Part shown: positions 33,215 to 42,712 of the stretch, piece by piece
Layout: every line of letters starts with the position of its first letter
Numbering within the stretch: position 1 is the first letter of the stretch
Assembly (NCBI GenBank): GCA_018398585.1
Contig: JAGTTD010000005.1
Location: 37,822,750 to 37,886,749 of the forward strand
From: Simmondsia chinensis
Lineage: Eukaryota; Streptophyta; Magnoliopsida; Caryophyllales; Simmondsiaceae
Length of the DNA: 64,000 nt
Direction: 5' to 3'
The notes under the pieces: generated by a model
The model's database searches: none
What the model was told of the DNA's origin: nothing
Seen by the model: only the letters and a program-made list of their open reading frames with translations
Program-made: the position numbers and the translations under genes

Positions 33215-33452
33215 CCACCAGATCCCATTAGGATGTCAAAGTTAAACGTGCTTGGGCGAGAGTAGTACCAAGATAGGTGACCTCCTGGAAAGCCCTCGTG
33301 CACCCCTTAGGTTGATGGTTCTCGGAAATAGCCTCCTTTCAGGGTATTTTAAAGAGGGAAGGCTATGTACATCCATCATTCCCAGACCCTGCATAGGCCG
33401 GAGCCCTCAGGGCACTAGAAATGTTACTTTTTTTTTTTTTTTTTTTTTTTGT
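33215..33452 (+). mobile_element. 5S rRNA-headed SINE with poly(T) end
   Basis: Same structure and same left flank as the copy at 32605, so the two lie in tandem units. Head: CACCAGATCCCATTAGGATG, GTGCTTGGGCGAGAGTAGTA, GGTGACCTCCTGG. The tail ends ATGTTACT followed by a T-run of about 22. The equivalent places at about 35255 and 37625 are empty. Confidence 0.85.
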
Positions 33453-33539
33453 AGCATAAGGTATTGAACCAAGTTCATGTATTATTAATGTTTTTTTTTT
33501 TCAATAATTTGGGTGTTTATAGTTGTTTAAGTGGACCTA

Positions 33540-33720
33540 ATCAATGCACGTGTTACAGGGGATGTGAAGTGTCAGCTATCGTGATTGGTAAAAGTTTTAG
33601 GACGTAGCGTCCGAGAGTCAAAGTCAAATCTCATCCTCTTCAGAGAAGAGAGTTCAGAGGATTTGTGAATGGAAGTGACATGTAACGTTTACTCGGAAGT
33701 CTTTCTGCAATGTAATAAGA
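33540..33720 (+). mobile_element. tRNA-derived SINE copy in segmental repeat
   Basis: Diverged relative of 13290-13450: CAGCTATCGTGATTGGTAAA (A box), GTCAAAGTCAAATCTCATCC (decayed B box), and a 3' part matching GAAGTCTTTCTGCAATGTAA. Counterparts lie at 35370-35600 and 37855-38060. Confidence 0.5.
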
Positions 33721-35369
33721 TGATCTGAGATTCCAATGCCCCATTAATGGCCTTAAAGAATTGCTTGTGTCCAACAGTAGGGTTTGAACAGATATTTACA
33801 TGCTTTATGGGGTGTTAATTTCAAATATTTTAACACGTTAGAAAATTCTCAGAATCCTATCGATTTTCCTCTAAAGCAACCTCATTTAATACATTGAATT
33901 CAGTGTATCAAGAAGCTTTTGCTTGCCGTTACGCAAGATACCAAACTGGATACAGCTGTTGAATTTTAGGTTTAGCTAACTGAAAGCTTGGTTCAGTGGA
34001 CTAATCTAGCCTCCTCATTTCGCAATGAATATCTTATTATTTATTAGTTTATATCTACTTAAGCATAAAAAAGGACCAAAGAATCCTGCCGGATTGCACT
34101 GTTTACATATGTATAATTTATAATTATATGTATCACTTTTTATTTCAAAATAAATAACAAGTGTTATTATATTATTTGTATATTGTTGTGGTACTAGCTG
34201 AACCACTGAATATTCTTGAAGGCATGTTCCTTTCCTTCTTGTTTTTTTTTTTTTTTTGCATTTTAAAGAGCATGTACTTGCTAACAGCTAAACTGAAGGT
34301 CTCTTAATGTTAAATTTTACCGGACCTTTGTAGGCTCGACTCATGAAATTGAAACAAATGAGATCCACATATAAAGTTCGAGTGCGGTTCCATCCTAAAA
34401 CCAATTGGTATTAGGTGGAGTAACACACTAGGCTTATAAGGAGATCTCTTCTTTCTCTTAATTCCAATGTGAAATTTCACAAGACTCACATGTAGAGTCC
34501 TCAACACTTAAGAAACACCAGCAACATAAAAAAGAAGAAGAAATATACTTAGTCATATTTTCTTTCTTTTTTTTCTATTTATGAGTACCTTCAATTATAA
34601 CATAAGCTCTTTAAATCGGAATCCATACATAAATGTTCATCTATCAGATATTGAAACACGGATAAACTACCTACGAGCTACCAAGCTTCACTCTAAGTGT
34701 CCTTGAAAATCCACCGGCTACCGCCTTTATACTAAAATGGATCCCCATTTTATTTCATTATTGATTTTACCAGCGATATATGTTAGAGATTAAGATTAAT
34801 ATCCAAACACGGCAAGCAACTAAGTTTAAACCGAAATTATTACAAAATTTGTTATGACAAATACTGCCAGATTTTGACACGTGGCATGATAAATAGATCA
34901 ACGGCTAGCAGTGCGGGTTTTGCCCCTCCGGCGTTACGAATTGACCTGTCATAAAACTGGTTCACTGGGATAGGAAGAATCTCAAATATTGTATTTATTT
35001 ATTTTTGGTTTATTTTATTATATATATTTTTAATTATGTCAATTTAATTTCAGTACAAATTATACTACATTAGTTTAGTTACAAAATAAAACCGAAGTTA
35101 ATTTAGTAATGAATTTTTTACTGATGTAATTATGAGCGAGTTTAAATTAGATCAACATTTGAATCTCTGTTGTTCACTTGCATTTAACAGAATCGTACTT
35201 TTGAAAATCACATTGTTAACTTAGTTTTGATTTCACTGTATGATTAAAGCGACACAATATAATAAATGATTTTTGATATTGAACTAATTTCCTGTATTAT
35301 TAAGGATTTTTTTTTCGATAATTTGGGTGTTTAGATTGTTTAAGTGAACCTAATTGATGCTCAAGTTGT

Positions 35370-35600
35370 AAAGAACGTGAATGTGTCAACTAACTCAATT
35401 AGTAAAATTTCTATGAGGTAGTGTTCGAGAATTGCTATCGAATCTTACCTTCATTAGGGAAGAGGGATTAAGAAGATCTGAGAACAACTGTTCTTTTTGT
35501 GTAACCTACGTGTCTTTCTTACTGTATGTAAAAAGAAAGTTACATGTAATGTGCACAATGTCTTTCTACAATGTAATAAGATAAGCTGGGATTCAACAGT
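35370..35600 (+). mobile_element. tRNA-derived SINE copy in segmental repeat
   Basis: CAACTAACTCAATTAGTAAA (A box), GCTATCGAATCTTACCTTCA (B box region), then GAAGAGGGATTAAGAAGATC. Confidence 0.55.
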
Positions 35601-36139
35601 AGGATTTGAACAGATATTTACATGCTTTATTGGGTGTTAATTTCAAATATTTTAACACGTTAGAAGCCTCTTAGAATCCTACTGATTTTCCTCTAAAGTA
35701 ACTTTATTTAATACATTAAATTCAGTGTATCAAGAAGCTTTTACTCACCGTTACGCAAGAAGCTAAGCTGGATACAACTGTTGAATTTTAGGTTCAGCTA
35801 ACTGCAAGCATGGTTCAGCGGACCAATCTAGCCTCTTCATTTCACAATGAATATCTGATTATTTATTAGTTTATATCTACTTATGCATGAGAAAGGAGCA
35901 AATAATCCTACTGGATTGCATTGTTTACATATGTATATTCCATAATTATACGTATCACTTTTCATTTTAAAATAAATAATATGTGTTATTATATTATCTG
36001 TATATTGTTGTAGTGCCAGCTGGACCGCTGAATATCTTTAAAGACGTGTTCCTTTCCTTTTTCGCATTTCAAACGCATTGCTAACAGCTAAAACTGAGGC
36101 TCCATTAAAAAAATATCAGTAACATAAAAAAGAAGAAAT

Positions 36140-36718
36140 ATACTTAGGGCTTGCTTGGGATTGCTTATTTTAGGGAAAAAAAGTGCTTATTTCTGAAAAA
36201 AGCACTTTTTAAGATTTGAGGGTATTTGACAACTGTGAAAAAGCATTTTTTTATTAAAAGCATAAGCTATTTCTTCTGCTTTGAAGCAAAAGCAGAAGTA
36301 AAAACTAAACAATTGAGAAAGTTTATTTCAGGTATTCTAAAATTTATTAATATATTTGAAAAATAATTTATATATTTTAAAATATATATTAAATATGAAA
36401 AAAAAATATTTTAATAATTAATAATATATTTATGATATTCAAAAAATATTTTAATTTTCTTAAATTAAATATTTTATAAATATAAAAAATTGTTTAAATA
36501 TTCAAGAAATATTTATATATTTATAAAATATTTTAAATATTTAGAATGATTCATGGGTGATTTTTTTAACTATAAAAGACTTCTGCTAGTATCCTTTCTG
36601 GTAATTTTATAGAAAAAAATATTTTTTTTACATTGACCAACTCATAATACTACCATAAGCGTTTTTTACTGGTTGGCTAAATACAAACTGCTTATCTAAA
36701 ATAACACGTTTTACAAAA

Positions 36719-36720
<2 letters not shown>
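36140..36720. mobile_element. Candidate non-autonomous TIR element
   Basis: GGGCTTGCTTGGGATTGCTT, TTTTAGGG at the left. The reverse complement of the right end gives ACGTGTTATTTTAGATAAGC. AT-rich interior. Boundaries are unsure. Confidence 0.3.
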
Positions 36721-36721
<1 letters not shown>

Positions 36722-36749
<28 letters not shown>

Positions 36750-36750
36750 T
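36722..36750. repeat. (TA)n microsatellite
   Basis: About 14 TA units. Confidence 0.9.
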
Positions 36751-37687
36751 CCTATTGATGAGTACCTTCAATGACAACATAAGCTCCTTAAATCGGAACC
36801 CATGCATAAATGTTCATCTATCAGATATTGAAACACGGATAAAATACCTGTCATGAATCTAAGTCCGTGACTTGGATAATTTTGGGAAAAGGACCGAGAG
36901 GGAGAAAGAAAATAGGAGATAAGAAGAGAAGTTAGAGATTAAGATGAGAAAATGAGAGAATTTTTAGAAGAGAAGAGTTAGAGAAAGAGTGACAGACGGT
37001 TGAGGGAGAAGAAAGAGTTTTTCATATATTTTTTTGGATGATTCCAATTACAACAATTTACATGCCTTATACAGAAGGGAGGAAGAACCACACGCCCACA
37101 AGCAACCCCCACTTCCAACAACTACATTAAATACTAATGTTTACTTACAAGCAATCAACTTACCTAATCCTACCTACCCTAAGTTGGGTAACCGGTTTAA
37201 ACAAGCAACCGGTACTCGCCCTAAACTAATCTATTTTACTTAATTGATATTATATTTTACATTACATATCTTAAGAAAATAAAAAAATAATAGTGAAAAA
37301 CTAATACATTGACACGGTGCGTGACAATACCTATGAGCCACCAAGCTTCACTCTGAGCGTCCTTGAAAATCCACTTGCTTCCACCTTTATACTAAACTGG
37401 ATCACCGTTTTATTTCATTATTGATTTTACTAGCTATATATCGGAAAAAACCGTAAAACTAAAGTCAATTTAATGGCAAAATTTTTAGTGATCTAGTCAT
37501 GATTGAGTTTCAATCAGGTCAACATGTAGATTTTTATTATTCACTTACATTTAATAAGATTGGACCGTTAAAAATTACATTACTAACTTAGATTTGAGTT
37601 CGCTGTATCAATAAAGCGATATAGTATAATTAATGATTACTGATATTGAACGAGGTTCTTGTATTTCTAATGTTCTTTTCAATATTT

Positions 37688-37800
37688 TGGGCTTTTTTTT
37701 GGATAATTAACAATAGAGTCGCGGTACAAAGCAGGTAGCTTGACCAAGTAAGTCTTGAGTTAACCCGTAAAAGAACGGGGACCAAAAAATTTTGGGCGTT
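37688..37800 (-). repeat. Poly(A)-tailed retroposon 3' end, copy 4
   Basis: T-run then GGATAATTAACAATAGAGTC, GCGGTACAAAGCAGG. This is the reverse complement of the GCGACTxTATxGxTAATTATC end. Confidence 0.55.
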
Positions 37801-37854
37801 TAGATTTGTTTAAGTGAGTTGTTTAAGTCAACCTAATCAATGCTCAAGTTACGG

Positions 37855-38060
37855 GAAATGTGAAGGTGCGAGCTAACTCAATTAGTAAAATTTTTAAAAG
37901 GTGGTATCTAAAAACTGAGATCGAATCCCACCTTCATTTGGGAAGAGGGGTTAAGAAGATTTGGGAACGAATACTCTCAGGTGCAACCCATGTGTTTTAT
38001 TACTGTATATTAAAAAATTTATATATAATGTTCACTCAGAAGTCTTTCTACAATGTAAAA
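37855..38060 (+). mobile_element. tRNA-derived SINE copy in segmental repeat
   Basis: GAGCTAACTCAATTAGTAAA (A box), GAGATCGAATCCCACCTTCA (B box), then TTTGGGAAGAGGGGTTAAGA. Best preserved promoter boxes of the four copies. Confidence 0.65.
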
Positions 38061-38404
38061 CAATTGGTTGACTTACTTGTCCTATTGATATCCTTAAAGA
38101 ATTGCTCGTGTCCGAAGGTAGGATTTGAATGCTTTACGGGGTGTCAAGTTCAAATATCTTATCACACGAGAAACCTCTCAGGATCCTATTGATTTTTCCT
38201 CTAAAGCAGCCTCATTTAATAAATTAAATTCAGTGTATCGGGTAACTTTTGCTCGTCGTCATGTAGAATGCCAAACTGGATACAGTTGTTGAATTTTAAG
38301 TTCAATTAACTGAAAGCTCGGTTCAGTGAGCTAACCTAGCCTCCCCATTTCACAATAAATATTTAATTATTTATTAGTTTGTATCTATTTGTGCATAAGA
38401 AAAG

Positions 38405-38871
38405 AGCCAATAATTTTTTTATAGAAAAAAGGGACTTTTTATATTTATAAAAATTATTATTTTAATTAATTATATAGTAGTGACATTATAATATCAAGAA
38501 AAATATTATACGTTATCTTATAATATTTTTATAAAAATTTAAAAAATATTTTTTTACTTTCTAAACTTATAATATAATTACTATAATTAATTAAAATAAT
38601 TATATATGTTATAAATATATAAAATTTTCTTAATTCTATTATTAAAAATATAAATTTTTTAAAATTTTTGCCTAATAATATAAAACCCCCTTCTAAAAAT
38701 ATAATTAAATATTTAACCCTATCACTTTTGAAGGGCAAAATGGTAAAAAAAAGTTTCTTGGGGGTTAAGTGATAAATTTTTAAAAGTTAGAGGGTTTTGT
38801 GAGTGCTTTTATTTGTGAGAAGAGTTTACTGTTTTTGAAACAAAAGATAGGAGAATTTTCTGTAATTTACC
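38405..38871. mobile_element. Partial copy of long-TIR MITE (AATTTACAGAAAA family)
   Basis: Interior and right end (GAATTTTCTGTAATTTACCA) match the complete copy at 41036-41686. The left end is missing. Confidence 0.6.
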
Positions 38872-39809
38872 ATTGATTTTATTAGCTATTTGTAAAAGTT
38901 AATGAGTTTATTTGGTTTTATTTCATATTTCGTATTTTGTCTATTTGTAAAGGCCTTTCTAAAATGTAATAAGTTGAGATTCAAATGCTCCATTGACGGC
39001 CTTAAAGAATTGCTTGTGTCTAACGGTAGGATTTGAACAGATATTTACATTTTTTATGGGTTGTTAACTTCAATATTTTAACACGTTAAAAACCTCTTAG
39101 AATTCTTCTACTGATTTTCATCTAAAGCAACCTCATTTAATACATTAAATTTACTGTATCAAGAAGCTTTTGCTCGCCGTTACGTAAGATGCCAAACTGG
39201 ATACAGCTGTTGAATTTTAGGTTCAGCTAACTGAAAAGCATGGTTCAGTGGACTAACCTAGTCTCCTCATTTCATAATGAATATATGATTATTTATTAGT
39301 TTATATCTACTTATGCATAAGAAAAGAGTAAATAATCCTGTTAGATTACACTACTGACATCTGTATATGCCATAATTCTGTGTATCACTTTTGATTTCAC
39401 AATAAATAACATATGTTTTATACTATCTGTATATTGTTGTGGCGCCAGCTGGACCACTAAATATCCTCCTTTTTTGCATTTTAAAGGCAGGTACTTGCTA
39501 ATAGCAAAAACAGAGGCTCCCTTAAAAAATATCAATCATAAAAAAGAAAAAGAAATATACTTAGTCATATATATATATATATAATTTTTTTTTTCTATTT
39601 ATGGGTACCTTCACTAACAGCAAAAACGAGGATCCCTTAAAAAATAGAAGTAACATAAAAAAGAAGAAGAAAGCCATATACAAACGTCCATCAGCCACCA
39701 AGCTTCACTCCGACTGTCCTTGATAATCCACGTGCTACCACCTTTAAACTAAAACGAATCACCATTTTCTTCATTATTGATTTTATTAGCTATCGTAAAA
39801 GTTAAAGAG

Positions 39810-40130
39810 CTCATTTGGTATTATTTCATATTTTTTCTTTTTGATTATTGAAAAATAATAAAATACTGGAATTAGTTTTTTCTCAATTTGACTTTTATAT
39901 TTAGTTTCGCCTATCCTTAAAATAAAAATTAAAAAATAAATATGTACAATTGATTATATTATCAGATTTTTAATAGAAAACAAACGTCCTAAAATTAAAA
40001 GGAGTGTTGGAAAAAAAAAAAAGCTGAGAAAATGTACAAAAAGTGCATACTTTTTACTAAATTTATGCCCACAAGTCAATATATTATTCTTAAAAAAAGA
40101 TAACGCACATTAAAAAAATAAGAAATGCAC
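39810..40130. other. AT-rich intergenic DNA
   Basis: No gene or classified repeat recognised. Confidence 0.4.
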
Positions 40131-40142
40131 TGACTTTTATTA

Positions 40143-40918
40143 GAGTGGGTTCCTAAAATAATGCTGAAAAATAAAAAAATAAAAAAAATAATGCTAAAAA
40201 ATAAATATTTACCAATCTACTGTTTATATTAAACCGCGTTCACAAAAAGCGGTTATATGTAAAAATAACCGCATCAAGAACAAAAAATTATATAAGCATA
40301 ACCGCGTTTAGTAAACGCGGTTTACCATAATAATAACCGCGTTTAGTAAACGCGGTTATATTGCTTTATGAGTTAAAAAACATAAATAACAAACTAATAG
40401 ATATTTATAAATAACGAACTACTATATAAAAAATAATATAAATAAAACATAAATAAATGTTCAAAAAAATAAAACATAAATAAATATTACCGTCATATAT
40501 TTCACTACTACTAGCTGCTAACCGAGCCCTGTGCTCCTTTTTCATCTTGCATGTCAATACATTATGGCATTTTCTCTTACAAAATCTACATGTGACCCTT
40601 CGTGTATAGTCATTTCATCCATTTCATTTTGAATTCGTTTCGAGCGTGAGCGTTCTTGACTTCAAGACTTGTCTTTTACAATAATATGAACCGCGTCTTA
40701 AAGACGCGGTTTACCTTCAAATCAACCGCGAACGCGGTTTATTTTTACATGAAATGCGTCTTAAAGACGCGTTTTACAACTGGAATAAACTAATTCGGTT
40801 ATTTTTGGAGTGAACCGCGTTTTCTAAACGCGGTTCAACAGTAGATTGAGAATTATTTATTTTTTGGCATTATTTTTTTTATTTTTTTATTTTTCAGCAT
40901 TATTTTGGGAACCGACTT
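40143..40918. mobile_element. Mutator-like (MULE) element, 776 bp, with GC-rich palindrome array
   Basis: Perfect 9-bp direct repeats CTTTTATTA (40134-40142 and 40919-40927) flank inverted ends of about 82 bp. The left begins GAGTGGGTTCCTAAAATAAT; the reverse complement of the right begins AAGTCGGTTCCCAAAATAAT. Both run on through matching A/T-rich text to CAATCTACTGTT. TSD size and TIR length are typical of Mutator-like elements. Inside are palindromes at 40232-40253, 40300-40322, 40335-40357, 40689-40711, 40724-40739, 40754-40773 and 40812-40836, all variants of AACCGCGT...ACGCGGTT. A transposase remnant lies at 40530-40660. Confidence 0.9.
40530..40660 (-). pseudogene. MULE transposase C-terminal zinc-knuckle remnant
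   Basis: The minus strand reads VTCRFCKRKCHNVLTCKM, a CX2CX4HX4C zinc knuckle of the kind near the C-terminus of MuDR-type transposases, followed by KKEHRAR. Just upstream a different frame reads RSRSKRIQNEMDEM, so a frameshift and stops break it. It is a relic of the autonomous parent. Confidence 0.6.
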
Positions 40919-41035
40919 CTTTTATTATCTAAATAAAAGCAGAAGCATTATGCAACAGTAAAAGAGATAATATGACAGTTAGAAAAATCTCATGACAATA
41001 GTGATAAAGTTAATGTATTTCTTTTTTTTTTAATG

Positions 41036-41686
41036 GTTAAATTACAGAAAAATTTTCATGACTTTTGCTTCAATAACTGAAAACTTTTCTTACAAATAAA
41101 ACTATCCACTAAACCCCCTCACTTTTGAAACTTTTTTCATTTTGCCTTCAAATAATTTTTTTGACCATTTTACCCCTCAAAATAAATTAGTTAAGTGTTT
41201 AGTTTTATTTTTAGGTAAGAGTTTTCTTATTTGAAAAAAAATAAAATTTTTTTTTTATTCTTAAAAAGAGAGTTTTTAATATTTATAAAAATTATTATTT
41301 TAATTAATTATAGTAGTGACATTATAATATCAAAAAAAATATTATATTTTATCTCATAATATTTTTTATAAAAATTTTAAAATTACTTTTTATTTTATGA
41401 ACTTATTATAATATTGCTATACTTAATTAAAATAATTATATTTTTATAAATATAGAAAATTTCCTTAATTCTTTTGCTCAAAACATAAATTTTTAATTTT
41501 TGTCTAATAATGTAAAACCCTTTATAAAAATAAAATTATATAATAGAGGCAAAATAGTCAAAAATAACATACATGAGAGTTAAATGATAAATTTTTAAAA
41601 GTGAATAAATTTTGTGAATGCTTTTATTTATGAGAGAAATTTTTTATTTTTTAAGCAAATGACAGAAAATTTTCTGTAATTTACCC
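41036..41686. mobile_element. Long-TIR MITE, complete copy
   Basis: Left GGTTAAATTACAGAAAAATT, TTGCTTCAATAACTG. Right in reverse complement GGGTAAATTACAGAAAATTT, TTTGCTTAAAAAAT. The arms extend about 110 bp imperfectly. A partial copy is at 38405-38871. No coding. Confidence 0.65.
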
Positions 41687-41689
41687 ATT

Positions 41690-42712
41690 TTCAAAACATG
41701 TTATCATTTATACTATGCTTTTATAGTATTTTATAAATATATATAACAATTATTCCGTACTTTCTATTATTTTTTTCATATTATTCTTTCAAAGTAAATA
41801 TTTTTTTCTTTTTATTAGTCAAATTCTTTCCACATATTAGCTGAAAATTTTCCTTAAAATATTCCTAATTCCTTATCAACCACTTGTAATTAAAAGAGGA
41901 GATAAAATCACGCTAATCATCCACTAATTACAAGCCATAATTTTATACAAAACTTGGATAATATTAATTTAAACATCATTAACTTTCTAATTAAAAAACC
42001 CATTAATAATATTAATTTATCAATTTAAAAAAAAAAAAAAAAAGAAGAAGAAAGAGACTCAATATTATTATACTCATACGATCCTTCTAGTTCTATCCAA
42101 CTGGACTTCATAAAGCAACACTTTTTCCCTTTCCCATTTCTTCAGAATTTGATTTTCTTTTCAATTCCCTAATTTCCCCAATCCTTTACCTACTTTCTGT
42201 CATCAATTTCTCTCTTTAAAGCTCACATCTTTATCGATTTTTTGTTGGATTTCTGTGTTTTGTTTTGGGTATCTTCGATTTCATCGAATTTCTGAACTGG
42301 GTCGGTTTGGTTGTTGTCTAGTTCGATCGAATTGGGTTCTGGGTCTGTTTGTTTTAGGGTAAATTTTGATCTGATTTTTGGCATCTGGGGTTTGATATTC
42401 AATCTAGTAGCCGTTGAAGATTGGATTTTTCTTGATTTCTAAGTGTTTTTCTAGGTTATTTTGCTTTCGGGTTTGTGTAATTTGTCTTCTTTTTCTTCGG
42501 TTTTGTGTTTTGGTTTGAGTTTTAGAGGTGTTTCTAGTGTTATCATATCTGTTGTAAGGTATTCTGTGATTGTCTTGTTCGTAGAAGTACTCTTCAAGTG
42601 ATTCTGTGGGTGTGAAATGGGATAATTGAGTGTAAAAATTTGAGTTTTTGTGAGTAAATTTGAGAGATTAAAGGGAGGGGAGGAGTTAGAGGGAGTGAAT
42701 TTTGAAGAGAAG
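41690..42712 (+). promoter_or_regulatory. ELF3: ELF3 promoter and 5' UTR region
   Basis: AT-rich DNA up to about 42050, then a pyrimidine-rich leader (CTTTTTCCCTTTCCCATTTC at 42120) running into a T/G-rich 5' UTR. No canonical evening element or G-box was seen in the part read. One two-codon upstream ORF lies at 42617-42625. Confidence 0.45.
42617..42625 (+). other. ELF3: Minimal upstream ORF in ELF3 5' leader
   Basis: ATG GGA TAA, 88 nt before the ELF3 start. It is the only ATG seen in the presumed leader after about 42170. It could lower ELF3 translation if the leader is unspliced. Confidence 0.45.

Larger units (their letters stand above)
31700..39810. repeat. Segmental tandem duplication block, units ~2.0-2.6 kb
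   Basis: Marker blocks recur in the same order. GATTTTGACACGTGGCA at 31744 and 34863. TTTAGTGATCTAGTCATGA at about 33079, its diverged form near 35115, and again near 37485. ACATGCTTTATGGGGTGTTA-like text near 33800, 35620, 38125 and 39050. CACCAAGCTTCACTCT-like text near 34680, 37340 and 39698. No open frame or known protein domain runs through the unit. A tRNA-derived SINE and 5S-SINEs are embedded in some units. Confidence 0.8.

Noticed and set aside
40232..40836. CRISPR-like array (repeated 23-bp palindromes)
   Set aside because: Eukaryotic context, irregular spacing, and the repeats lie inside a TSD/TIR-bounded Mutator-like element.
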